In this document: positions 53,690-64,000 of the stretch, piece after piece
Numbering within the stretch: position 1 is the stretch's first letter
Layout of the letters: each line of letters starts with the position of its first letter
Assembly (NCBI GenBank): GCA_963556255.1
Contig: OY744605.1
Coordinates: 4,027,687 to 4,091,686, forward strand
Direction: 5' to 3'
Origin: Allolobophora icterica
Lineage: Eukaryota > Annelida > Clitellata > Crassiclitellata > Lumbricidae
Length of the DNA stretch: 64,000 bases
The notes under the pieces: model-generated
Databases searched by the model: none
What the model was told of the DNA's origin: nothing
The model's input: only the letters and a program-made list of their open reading frames with translations
Program-made: the position numbers and the translations under genes

Positions 53690-54260
53690 TTGTTTGATGC
53701 TTGGTTCTTACTAAGCTCTACTAGCCAGTGACCAAGTATCAATCGATGGCTCAAAATTCCTAAACAGTAACAGCATCAGAGGAGGAGATTCGAACCCTAC
53801 TCTCCGCATTACAAGGCGAGCACTCTAACCAATCGGATACTGGGTCACAAGAACAATGCACTCCAGTCTAATCTAATCTAATCTATTCCATTCTAATACA
53901 TTCTAATCCAATTTAAATCTAATGTATTCCAATCTAATCTAATGACGATGATGACGAAGATGATGGTGATGACGACGTTACAGATTCGTCGTGAAACAGA
54001 CAGAGGTCACTGAGGTTATTGGGGTCACTGAGGTCATCGACCTGTGAACTCGACTCAATTCCGAGGCACTCTCCGTTGACAAAGCAACGACATGAAGATG
54101 ATCAGTTAACCAAACTTCAGCATCAGCAGCAACGACAACAACGTTCATCTTAGAACAGATGATGATGACAAAGATCTTCTTAGTCATCATCTTCATCATG
54201 ATAATCGCATCTCTGACGGTCAGTCACCAATGGCTATTCATCCAGTTGCTCGTTCCTTCC
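53690..54260. repeat. Duplicated block, counterpart of 50255-50905
   Basis: It includes the second tRNA-Thr-like SINE (minus strand, to 53850), an ATTCTAATC(TA)-type simple repeat (53870-53940) and the GATGAT/GGTCACTGA segment. Confidence 0.75.
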
Positions 54261-54601
54261 CAGTAGTCTGACGTGGAAGGAGGCGGAGAGGCTGGCAGTG
54301 GACAGAGGAGAGTGGAGGAGATGCGTCGTCCGATGTGCAGACCTACACAGGAAGGACTAAGGTGTAAGGTAAGGAATGCGAAAACACAGCTGTTTTAAAA
54401 ACAGGTATCCAATGTAAAAATTGATATATAAAACCGATCAGTCACAAAGCAATCAATTCGCAAATAAGGTCAGGATTGGTTCAAAATCGAATTTCAAAAG
54501 TCAGACAGATAGAAAATCATACGGAAACGGAGGATAATGTTTAGAACTGAAACGGCGACAGAGATAATGGAAAGAGAAGAACCTAATGTAATACTCTGTT
54601 G

Positions 54602-54636
54602 AGACACCCTTAAAACGTTCCTATGGACTCTATATA
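54602..54636 (+). promoter_or_regulatory. Type B box-TATA module
   Basis: AGACACCCTTAAAACG starts 29 bases before TATATA. A hairpin remnant (catcgtcaacggttcatg) lies at about 54708. Confidence 0.4.
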
Positions 54637-55223
54637 CTCGAGAACTGTACTTTTAAAATAGCATATTCCATAAAGCCTGAATCGGTAAGGCTACATCATC
54701 GTCAACGGTTCATGGGGCCCAAAGAAGTTAATCGGAGATTAAACAATAGACAAAGCTGACACATTTAAATGATTCACCCCGTCGCAATATTTCCGTCAAG
54801 TAAAATCGACGGGAAGGTCAGGTCAGGATTGGTTGAAAGTCAACCCATAAGCACCATTCCACTTGTTGGCAATGTACAGTAGTAGGTTAGGCTATATCAA
54901 CGTCAACGGCCCTTGTGGCCAAGAGAAGTTCATCGCTGATTAAACAATGGACAATGCTCCGTTAATAAGATGACACATTTAAATATTTCACGCCTCACTG
55001 TGTTTTCGTCACGAGCGTTTAATCAGCCGTCAGTTTACATTTCCATTACCAGATGGCGCCAGTAAAAAACAACATCGATGGAAGGTTAGGAAAAGGATTG
55101 TTTGAAAGTGAAGACCAAGTGCCCTCAGACAGGTTGACAATCATACGGTAACGGTAGATGGTGTTAGAACTTGAACAGCAACGAAGAAAAGGGAAGATGA
55201 AGACTTGATACATCGATCACCTT

Positions 55224-55259
55224 AAACACCCTTAAAACGGCTTCACAGACCTTATATAT
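55224..55259 (+). promoter_or_regulatory. Type B box-TATA module
   Basis: ACATCGAT upstream; AAACACCCTTAAAACGG starts 29 bases before TATATAT. An aatcgacgtcaacggccttt hairpin is at about 55327. Confidence 0.42.
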
Positions 55260-55439
55260 GCCACGTGCACTTACGTTCCAATCAGCAGGACTTAGGTCAA
55301 TTCCGCATAGTAGTAGGTAAGGCTAAATCGACGTCAACGGCCTTTGTGGCCATAGGCCTAATATGTTAATAATTGCAGGTTAATCCGTGTACAGTTTAGA
55401 TACATTCATAACATTTAACCCCGACACCATTTATTCTTC

Positions 55440-55565
55440 AGTTTAATCATTTCACCCCATCACTACCGTTTTCGGGTGTCGCTAGACCGAAGTCTGGATA
55501 AAATAGGAGGGCGACGCAAATCATCTTTGCTATGACACAGCGTAGTTAAACAGCAACTAACCACA
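55440..55565 (+). repeat. SINE 3' tail
   Basis: ccgttttcgggtgtcgctag, ataggagggcgacgcaaatc and CAGCGTAGTTAAACAGCAAC. Confidence 0.72.
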
Positions 55566-55569
55566 CTAA

Positions 55570-56225
55570 TTACTGGTTGATGTAGGAATATAATTAAAAC
55601 TGTAATACATCAGATGAACGGTGAGAATTGTTCAAACCACATTTTCTTATCGATGAAAACGGCCCTTGATTCTATAAGATGTCGTTAAACTGTTTAATCC
55701 AATCATATAACCAGTTAATCCTTGCGCCTTAATTCTGAGGAGGATAAACTAAGGTAGACGTCAACGCCCTATCAGTCGCAAGATGTCGTTTTATTAAACA
55801 ACGGAGACTATTAATAGACTTGCAGTTGACAATGGACACCTTTAAAACAGGTCTTATATAGGAATATAAGCTGAATTTAACTAAAATACAATGCCTTTGA
55901 TCCAAATATCATCAGGCTATGGATGATGGACGTCAACACTGGTTAAGTATAATCGTAATATTGAGGTGCATACGGTGCCTCAAATCTAAGTGGCGGGAAC
56001 AAGTGTTCTCAAAAGAGTTCAGTCAAAATTAAATTCGTAGTAGGCAGGTTAGGTATGCATGCATTATGTGTGTATGTAAGTACGTATGCATGCATGTTTC
56101 CATGTATGTGGGTATGTGTATGTATGCACCTGTATTTGCGTCTGTATCCTTGTATTTATGTATGTACCAACGTAGTACGTCGCGTTGTATATGTATATGT
56201 ATCTGATTTAGTGTCTTAAATCTTC
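55570..56225 (+). repeat. Pre-ankyrin block and intron remnant without exon
   Basis: Collinear with the other pre-ankyrin blocks; here the box (55834) is only 21 bases from TATATA. An ATGTATG tract is at 56040-56200. taaatcttcgactgttttca (56217-56236) is the intron end of the ankyrin unit, but a hAT-like fragment follows instead of the exon. Confidence 0.7.
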
Positions 56226-56372
56226 GACTGTTTTCAGCCGGGTTTCTGCGGAAACTGAGTTGCACCGGCGTCGGCCAGAGATTCGGCCGCAGTTTAATAT
56301 TTAATGTGAAAAACACCAACTGAATTCAATGAGTAAAATTCTTTACAACTTTCAGTCATTCTTGCTAGGAAC
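56225..56372 (-). mobile_element. hAT-like terminal fragment at the former ankyrin acceptor
   Basis: It starts cagccgggtttctgcggaaa and carries ttcggccgcagtttaatatt and actttcagtcattcttgct; family of 18105 and 39750. Confidence 0.45.
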
Positions 56373-56589
56373 TAATGATTCAAGGTTTTCTTCTAGAAAC
56401 AGATGGATCCAGAATTTAACGACATCTTATGGCAACAAAAGCCTTTGTCGTTGACAGAAATTATTTTTGAACATTTTTAATCTTTTGTGTGGAATAATAC
56501 AGCCTGACAATATGGATATGGATATTCATATAAAAAGAGACTCCTTTAAACACCTCTAAATCTACCACTGCACAAGTTGTGGTAGTGCC

Positions 56590-56671
56590 AGTCTCAAACC
56601 TGGAGAAGGACGAGGGAGACGCTAATCATTTCCTTTATGGTAGTGTCGTTAACAGTAAATAACAACAAACT
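56590..56671 (+). repeat. SINE 3' tail upstream of convergent modules
   Basis: cagtctcaaacctggagaag, gagacgctaatcatttcc and TCGTTAACAGTAAATAAC. Confidence 0.6.
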
Positions 56672-56707
56672 AAACACCTCTTTTACGTGTTACTTTTACA
56701 CTATAAA
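56672..56707 (+). promoter_or_regulatory. Type A box-TATA module, convergent pair (right-facing)
   Basis: AAACACCTCTTTTACGTG starts 30 bases before TATAAATA; 48-bp gap to the partner. Confidence 0.42.
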
Positions 56708-56755
56708 TAAATACAGAATGCAGTGGGCATACAATTGAATATTTGTTTTAGTATT

Positions 56756-56790
56756 GTCATAGGGCGAAATAAACCTAAAAAGGGGTGATT
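56756..56790 (-). promoter_or_regulatory. Type A box-TATA module, convergent pair (left-facing)
   Basis: AATCACCCCTTTTTAGG starts 29 bases before TATGAC. Confidence 0.36.
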
Positions 56791-57480
<690 letters not shown>

Positions 57481-58898
57481 TATATGTTACAGGCAATTCG
57501 TAAAACCAGGGATTTTGTAAAATCCCTGAAATTTTTAGGTACTTTGTAAAATCCCTGATTCACTCAGGCACTTTACAAAATCCCTCAAAAAACCAGGGAT
57601 TTTGTAAAATCCCTGAAATCAGACGACGAAAATTTGACAGATTGCCTGAAATGAAAATGACGAACATAATCGAAGTTTATTACGCAAACAACCCCTATTT
57701 TCAAGGGATCGACAGTTTAAGATTGTATTTTATTTTAAGTTTAGTTCTCATGTTGTACAACCAGGAATTTTGTAAAATGTCTGACAGTTTATTATGCAAA
57801 GAAGTCTTACTTTCAAACGATTACCATTTTTAGATGGTATTTTATTTTAAGTTCAGTTCTACATCAGTTTTTGTTGTCACACGACATACTCGAATGGTTT
57901 CGACACTTGACTTTCCCTTTGAAAAATTTTAACTTTGATGTTGCAAATTAATTGAAGTTATTGATACATCACAAATTAATAAACAATCCGGCTCGACAAC
58001 TTTACTTTCCCTTTGAAAAATTTGCAGTCAGTAGACTTTGAAGTTGCAGGATAATTGAAGTTGTTGATACTTCACAAATTAGTAAACAATACGGCTCGAC
58101 AACTGCACTTTCCGTTTGAAAAGTTTGTCTCTATTTGTTTCGCAGAACTCAGAGAACTTTGATTGTCTATTTACTTATAATTCTTTGATGTGCCGTCGCA
58201 ACAATTAGAAGTTGACCGAAATATTTTCCGATTGGCTGAGATTAACTGTGGTCAGACGAGTACCCTTGCTATAAATTAAAACCCAGCAAGAACTATGTCG
58301 TTTCTGGTTATCCTTTGGTTAGGTCAGTTCTAAACAAAATGGATAGTGAGCATAATATGACAGAGGTAAAATTTATGGAACAGTTGCTTGTTATGTACAA
58401 TGCCGATAAGAAAACAGCGCTGATGAAGAAGGAAACATACTTCGATTTGATTGAAAGAAGCGATGAAGGATACAACAACAAAGACCAACAGACAGTATTA
58501 CATCCTGAAACGGTTAGCGACATCAGATAACTGCATTGCGATCATTCCTACTGGTGGGAAGAACATATATAATAAGAACATGCATATTAAACTGTCAGAT
58601 ATTTTACAAAATTCCTGGTTGTACAACATGAGAACTAAACTTAAAATAAAATACAATCTTAAACTGTCGATCCCTTGAAAATAGGGTTTGTTTGCATAAT
58701 AAACTTCGATTATGTTCGTCATTTTCATTTCAGGCAATCTGTCAAATTTTCGTCGTCTGATTTCAGGGATTTTACAAAATCCCTGGTTTTTTGAGGGATT
58801 TTGTAAAGTGCCTGAGTGAATCAGGGATTTTACAAAGTACCTAAAAATTTCAGGGATTTTACAAAATCCCTGGTTTTACGAATTGCCTGTAACATATA
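57481..58898 (+). mobile_element. Ginger-like DNA transposon with 307-bp terminal inverted repeats
   Basis: TATA duplications (57481-57484 and 58895-58898) flank inverted repeats 57485-57791 and 58588-58894. Both are 307 bp, nearly identical, and start TGTTACAGGCAATTCG. Each arm holds repeated small palindromes CCAGGGATTTTGTAAAATCC. The interior has about 2.5 copies of a 105-bp repeat (57900-58115; ctttccctttgaaaaattt) and a truncated integrase-like start. TGT-starting ends, a 4-bp duplication and an integrase-type protein fit Ginger; the superfamily call is inference. Confidence 0.75.
58321..58600 (+). pseudogene. N-terminal remnant of a KRBA2/Ginger-type integrase protein
   Basis: From the Met at 58339: MDSEHNMTEVKFMEQLLVMY, then KKETYFDLIERSDEGYNNKD. 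After a frameshift near 58490 it continues YYILKRLATSDNCIAIIPTG. The pattern F...L..v......ik...Y..ii......kk....yy.l.r..v matches what I recall of the start of KRAB-A-domain-2-like integrases. The catalytic core is absent. A TATAAATTA box lies at about 58271. Confidence 0.5.
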
Positions 58899-59807
58899 TA
58901 ATTTATGGACGTATACAATATGCGTCATGTATGTATGTGCGTTTGTATGAATGATGCATACGTGCATATGACTATTTATATAGCACCTATCAGGGACCTC
59001 TCAATGTAGACAGACGTCGTGTCTTTCGGGAATCCCCAGCTGTGCATTCACATTGCGCCTTTGTTAACCTCTGAAAGACAAAGAAACATGACCACTGTCA
59101 GTTACGTGGACATTGTCCTTTCAAATCTGAAACGCAATTTCCAGATCATTTCATGAATTAATAGCAAGCCATGCTGCCATCTAGGGTCGATTGGACGCTT
59201 AATAGTTCAGGTCCAACTGATAATCTCCTAATAATCGCTTCTGAATGGTGTATACCGAGAGAGGCCCATATATACAATACAAACTGTCACTCACTTCTTG
59301 AACCTGTCGAAAAATACAATTGCACTTGATTGGGTAAGATGCAGGTTATGGGTATGATGTCAGTTATAAGATTGAACTGGGTTTAGGTTACGATATGATC
59401 TCTAACTGCTAAAGAAGTAATGATCCACTGAGGTCAAGTGATGTTCTCTGGATAATGAGGAAACTTTGTCCGGTTGAAAGATACTTAGGTTGAAGAGGCG
59501 CAAGAGAAAAAACAGGTTTAGAGCAATGGCGCCACCTCGTGGGGAGGATGAATTATAAGCTACAAATTTTTAAAGCGCTACTTTAGAGCTGAGCACAGAG
59601 CACCAGCTTATTCACGAGCGTTCTACGATGAAATGAAAATGTTTTCCTTGCAGCCTGTGTATTCCTCCAAATCCCCGGTTTTCAGCATTTCAATTTCAAT
59701 TTGTTCATCCTTCTAGACGACCAGTCTCTGCTCTTCTCCCTGGTCTCTATTACAACTCTTGGCTAGTGGTTCACGCGCACACTTATTTCTGGCGCCAGTC
59801 AAAGGTC
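58899..59807. other. No gene recognised
   Basis: ATGTATG remnant to 58960. The rest is unique sequence with short ORFs, except the short repeat at 59565-59630 shared with 16025-16085. Confidence 0.5.
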
Positions 59808-59975
59808 TACACCGTCTCTCAAAATAAACTGTGCAAAATTGTTTATGTCAGAACTTCGTTAAATTTCCACCAATTTTAATAATTTTTGGTAGGTAGATGG
59901 CAAAATAGCTGAAATGTTATGCAATACATAAATTTGCCATCTCATTTAACTCAGTTTATTTTGAGACACGGTGTA
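59808..59975. mobile_element. Tc1/mariner-type MITE, 164 bp plus TA sites
   Basis: TA at 59808-59809 and 59974-59975. Inverted ends CACCGTCTCTCAAAATAAAC and CACCGTGTCTCAAAATAAAC differ at one position. The interior is AT-rich and non-coding. Confidence 0.88.
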
Positions 59976-61080
59976 TATATAAATGTAATCTAAATCATGT
60001 TTTAGCTTACACTTACTTATATGAAAGTAAGTACTTTAAACGAGGTGTCTAAAATATACACCATGTTTTCCGGGTAGAGTAAACTCATATTAAGTTTCCT
60101 AAAAGCCGAATTAAGTATGAATACGTTTACTTAAGAAGAATGTCAAACTTACTTATCTACTTAATTAACTAAATAATTACTTACTTGATTATTAATTATT
60201 TAATTATTTATTAGCCAAATAGTATAGACCTTGGTATTTGTAAGCTGCTGGATCAGTGTGAGTAGTTGCTGTTTAACGATGCTGTGTCGCGATTATATTA
60301 TAATTATGATCCCAACTCATAACTCAACTTTATAGTCAGTTTACTGACAGGTGTACTGTTCTGTTGTTGACTATGGTTAACGCATTGTGTTTCTTTTTTT
60401 CCTTTTTTTTGTTTATTGCCTCTGGCTATCGACCAGAAGAAAGTGTCACCATGTACAGCCAGGATGGTCCTGGCAGGACCCCCAATTTTAGCCCCCCTCC
60501 CACAGGTGGCCAGGTACACGATTTTCACATGTAGATAGTGAACACTTTGATCTTAGTCAATAGACCGAGAAGCGCTAGAGTTCCTATCTCGAAATTGCCC
60601 ATATATATTTAACTTTGCATCAACAAAAAAGGAGTTCAACGACTCGACTTTTTCAGTAGCAAAAACTATTACAGTTTGACACTTGAAGTTAAAAGTAAAT
60701 AATCACTGAAAAGCACTTAAAATATGGCAATTTATATTCGAATATCTTTAATAGTAAAGGTTTGATTAAATTGCTTTAGTTTATGTTTTGGTTTTTATGT
60801 GACTATTTTACGGCGAACGTGGCGCTCCTACCGGCAGAGGCGTATAACGTCGTGTTTACATAGCACACGCGTGCGATTTCTATGATTAATAAGACGGATA
60901 ATTATTTTTAAGCAATAAACAGTTGCCTGTATAAGCAGAAAATTATATTTGATATGCACTGTATTGTCTATTACCATTTATATGACACTTTATTTAATTT
61001 TAAAGCTTATTTTGCAGAACTTTTGCAGTGTGCAACTATGCCACATTGGACCCTCACTCCATTAACAAAATTTTATTGCT
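59976..61080. other. AT-rich DNA, no gene recognised
   Basis: TTACTTA/TTAATTA-type low-complexity sequence at 60120-60215. No coding region or known element. Confidence 0.5.
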
Positions 61081-61370
61081 TAGACGTGTGTGTGTGTGTG
61101 TGTTTGTGTATGTGTGTGTGTGTTTGTGTGTCTGTGTTAGGTTTCTGAGTTTATTTTCTGGGGACGGGCTACTCAGGAAATCTACAAGACACCGTTTATG
61201 AGCTGCGGAAGTTGCTACTAGGGAAAAGAAATACAGAGAAGTACATCGATAGTCAAAACTCCGACACTGTCTTATATTCGGGTGGTGCCAGGTCCAAGTC
61301 AAGATGAAGGAGGAGGGTGACGCTGATAATCTGAGTTATGCCAGAGCGTCGTTAAACAGTCACCAATGAC
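61081..61370 (+). repeat. Short GT run, GT-linked repeat right half, SINE tail
   Basis: GTGTG run 61085-61135; tgagtttattttctgggg and gacaccgtttatgagctgcg match 6500 and 39220. A SINE tail (ggagggtgacgctgataatc; AGCGTCGTTAAACAGTCACC) is at 61300-61365. Confidence 0.7.
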
Positions 61371-62540
61371 AGCGAAAGCTACTCACATCAGTTCAGCCCA
61401 GTCTGGCAAAGGGAGTTTAGTTAGAGTGTATGATACTAAATCTACGATCAGCGGAGATCCACACTTGAGACACTACTATACTGTGCAGTGCTTCATCATG
61501 GGACACAACAGTGTCACTAAACCAGTTTGAGGAGAGAATTGCTCTAAGTCTCGGCAGTGTCCCTGTGCCCAGATGGGTAGAGGGTTGCGTTCGATCACTA
61601 AGATGTCTCTGATCTTGAGGATCCTGGTGGGTTTTCCGTCCCAAGACAAAAAGTTAAAGGTAAGGCAGCAATTTTTCACGTTCTGAAGATCTTCCTGTCC
61701 CTGGCAAGAAAGTGAGTACGCATGAATAAGTCAGCGTTTCTTTTTGTGAGGTATTCGTTGCATGCATCTACCCATCTGGGCACAGGGACTAGCAATGAAG
61801 GAGGCGACCTCATGATTTTTCGAGAGTGATATACAAGATTTTTTCTTTGTATTGAAACGAACTTCAAGAGTATAGGTGCCGGTTTGGAACGCTGGCCCTG
61901 GGGAAGTCTGTACATAATTCGTGGCATGAATTGAGACATTGACAAGATTTTTTACCCCCTTTATGTAGCAAGAGCGATGCACTTTGGCGTACGTTAATAC
62001 GGAAACTAGGTCAAACCGTCTAACGTTTATTGAGTTGTTGCACAATATGCCGACGAAATATAGGATATTTATAAGTATATCTCCAACAATTGCATAGGTC
62101 TGTGTTATCTACATGTAGTTTACTTAATTGCTCTAGTGAAATCGAGAATTTAAAGCCGCCATGTTTTAATTTATACGCCGATCCTGGGTGCGTTCCTCAT
62201 CTCCTCAAATCTTCAATATTTGTTTTATCATCTGTAAATAGGTATTCAATATAAAAAAGTAAACATAAAAATATGAAATTAAAGTTCTTTTAACTGTTGT
62301 AAAACGAGGATCCCGTAACAGTAATTGTAAACTCGATGTTTACAAGGCGTTTGAATGAAGACAAAGTTTCAGGAACCAGCTTATTCAAAGACCGAAATGC
62401 CAAAAGCAATTGATTCACAGGAAAGGTCAGAATTGGTTCAAAGTGAAAATCTAGTCAGACAGTTTGAAAATCACAGGGAAACGATGGATAATGCTTAGAA
62501 CAGAAGCAAAAGAGACATATAAGGCGAAATGAGACTTCGG
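61371..62540. other. No gene recognised; contains a separated inverted repeat
   Basis: ccctgtgcccagatgggtag (61560-61580) recurs inverted at about 61768-61788. Minus-strand ORFs of 67-104 codons span it without a recognised domain. Confidence 0.4.
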
Positions 62541-62555
62541 TGTAATGCTCTAGTT

Positions 62556-62593
62556 AGACACCCGTAACACGTTTCCACCTGAGGCTATATATT
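62556..62593 (+). promoter_or_regulatory. Type B box-TATA module
   Basis: AGACACCCGTAACACG starts 30 bases before TATATATT. An oppositely oriented module (62641-62677) faces it. Confidence 0.4.
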
Positions 62594-62640
62594 TATAGAC
62601 TGCAGCCCGTATCAGGATAATTCGAAGGTCAATTGGACAG

Positions 62641-62677
62641 TTTAATAGAGACAGCTAAAAGCGTTTTAAGGGTGTCT
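62641..62677 (-). promoter_or_regulatory. Type B box module with weak TATA
   Basis: AGACACCCTTAAAACGC starts 30 bases before TATTAAA; convergent with 62556-62593, 47-bp gap. Confidence 0.36.
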
Positions 62678-62754
62678 AAATAGAGCATAAAATCAGCGCA
62701 AACAAAAAGCTGAAATGTGCTAAACTAATTTATGTCGACGTCAACAACCTTTTC

Positions 62755-63005
62755 ATTCATTCATTCATTCATTTAAAAAATTTAATATAGCGCCCCCTCA
62801 AGTTACCTACTGAGAAGCGCTCCAAGCCCAACCACGGCAATATAAACTGGACTTAAGTAACTTATAAAAAACAAGCGAACTATTCTTAGGCAACAGGCGT
62901 ATCTGCAATGGAAGTTGATTCCAGATGGAGGGGCCAACCTTTGTTGATGACGTTAAACTCTGGGTCCGTCCAAAGTAGCACATTTGGGAAGGCCTAGCGG
63001 CTAAG
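62755..63005 (-). pseudogene. LINE ORF2 C-terminal fragment with (TGAA)n tail
   Basis: The minus strand reads KVGPSIWNQLPLQIRLLPKN then SSLVFYKLLKSSLYCR. This is the G...WN.LP..iR.....l..Fk..LK..L end of CR1-type LINEs. A gggggcgctatattaaat 3' end and tandem ATGAATGA repeats follow, as expected for a LINE 3' terminus. Confidence 0.8.
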
Positions 63006-63302
63006 GCTATATCAACGTCACCGGCCCTTGTGGCAAAAGATGTTAATCGCACGTTAGACAATGACATAAATATATAAATATGTCACCGCGTCATTGTGTT
63101 TTCGTCAGGTTCCTTTAATCAACAGTGAGGTTTATCCCGCTGCCTTTTCCAGATGGTACTAGTCAAAACAAAATCGATGGAAAGGCCAGGTGAAGATTGG
63201 TTGATAGTGAAAATTCAGTGGTAAGGCTACGGCGGATGGTGTAAGAACTTGAACGACGACAGATATAAAGGATAGAGGAAGACTCGAAACATCGATCTCT
63301 TT

Positions 63303-63338
63303 AGACACCCTTTAAATGCTCTACCCGTTGCTATATAT
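63303..63338 (+). promoter_or_regulatory. Type B box-TATA module
   Basis: ACATCGAT upstream; AGACACCCTTTAAATGC starts 29 bases before TATATAT, then TCCTCGTGA. Confidence 0.42.
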
Positions 63339-63529
63339 TCCTCGTGACTTCTTGGTTTAATTAGTAAATGCGTGTTTTGCTATCTAGGTATAGCAGTAGG
63401 TGAGGCTAGAACGACGCCAATAATCTTTGTGGCCATAAGGTGTTAATGGCGGTGGTAAAACCGTGCACAATGATCTTTAGTTAGGTACATTTAAAACATT
63501 TAACCCGTCCCGCTTTTAATCAACAATCG

Positions 63530-63630
63530 CGTTAACTCCGTCACTACCGCTTTCAGGTGTGGTCAGTCCGAAGCCAGGAAAAAGTAGGAGGTCGACGCTA
63601 ACCACCTTTGTTATGACACAGCATCGTTAG
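63530..63630 (+). repeat. SINE 3' tail
   Basis: gtaggaggtcgacgctaacc, ttgttatgacacagcatcg and TTAGAAAGCAAATATCC. Confidence 0.68.
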
Positions 63631-63915
63631 AAAGCAAATATCCAAATTGAGAATTTGTGGAGGATCATGAAGATCAAAGTTGCGGTGAAACATGCGAAAA
63701 ACCTGGATGACCTCAAGCACATCATTAAGACTGTTTGGTTCAAGGAAATCTCAAATGAACTGGGCATTAAACTTGTTCACAGCATGCCTGCACGTTTGCA
63801 GGCAGTTATTAAGTCAAAGGGTGCACCTACTAAGTATTAAATAGAACATGCATCGCATTTATGTGATTCTTTCATGTTCTCGGTTGCCTATGCTAAACTT
63901 CTGGCCACCACTGTA
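63631..63915 (+). mobile_element. Tc1-like transposon, 3' part only
   Basis: A 5'-truncated transposase reads IQIENLWRIMKIKVAVKHAK, then HSMPARLQAVIKSKGAPTKY, stop at 63840. This is the Tc1 C-terminus, with the last catalytic-region N.iEnlW and the SMPrRlqaVi..kG..TkY ending. The right terminal repeat ends aaacttctggccaccactg at TA (63914-63915). The left part of the element is missing at the junction with the SINE tail. Confidence 0.88.
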
Positions 63916-64000
63916 AACATCGAGTAACATCGAAAAAGTATAAACCAGGGTAGCAAAGGGAGATCAGCACCAGTCATATCGAGATGACATAAAGGTCGTT

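Noticed and set aside
61417..62045. Cluster of minus-strand ORFs of 67-104 codons
   Set aside because: No recognisable domain, mutually overlapping frames, no splice or promoter context; left as unassigned.

Overview
The window reads as animal nuclear DNA from a marine invertebrate, most likely a mollusc. The reasons are: spliced exons with GT/AG borders; an intron-bearing tRNA-Tyr gene; an I-clade (Nimb-like) LINE ending in TAA repeats; many short repeats whose 3' end is a hairpin followed by GTTAAAC (the layout I recall for mollusc MetaSINEs); hAT, piggyBac, Tc1/mariner and Ginger-type DNA transposons; and very long pure GT, GA, TA and ATT arrays. The mollusc assignment is inference. No bacterial-type operon is present. 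Host genes are few: one tRNA-Tyr(GTA) and three copies of one 209-nt ankyrin-repeat exon.

Layout. 0-5.8 kb: a decayed hAT element, low-complexity DNA and GA/CAGA arrays. 5.8-6.6 kb: ankyrin exon copy 1. 6.8-13 kb: LINE fragments, tRNA-derived SINEs and a hAT MITE. 13-15.8 kb: promoter-like modules, a hAT MITE and the tRNA gene. 16-24 kb: duplicated blocks, a 330-bp GT array and two back-to-back truncated LINEs. 24-28.1 kb: SINEs, a nested hAT MITE, an ATT array and ankyrin exon copy 2. 28.3-31.5 kb: a LINE RNase H fragment, a piggyBac MITE and a truncated LINE. 31.55-38.05 kb: a nearly full-length LINE on the minus strand. 38-46 kb: minisatellites, a GA array, duplicated blocks, a TA array and a solo LTR. 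46.2-48.8 kb: ankyrin exon copy 3, split by a complete hAT transposon with an intact 615-codon transposase. 49-56 kb: further copies of the same duplicated blocks. 56-64 kb: another GT array, a long-TIR Ginger-like element, a mariner MITE and a Tc1 tail.

The ankyrin exons and their flanks form a repeating unit. In order it holds hairpin/promoter-like blocks, a SINE tail, an ATGTATG-rich tract, intron and exon. At least six partial copies are visible. Because paralogous copies can be compared with each other, several insertions can be dated and bounded exactly: the hAT in exon 3, the piggyBac MITE, the solo LTR and the LINE pair.

The most unusual signal is a bipartite motif found about 45 times. 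It is a roughly 20-bp box beginning (A/T)(A/G)ACACCY, followed by a TATA box whose start lies 28-31 bases (nearly always 29 or 30) from the box start. Intervening bases vary but the spacing does not, which resembles the PSE-TATA geometry of snRNA-type promoters. One subtype lies upstream of a conserved hairpin. The other occurs as convergent pairs 48-66 bp apart, or as tandem pairs. No known small RNA is visible downstream, so the product is unknown.
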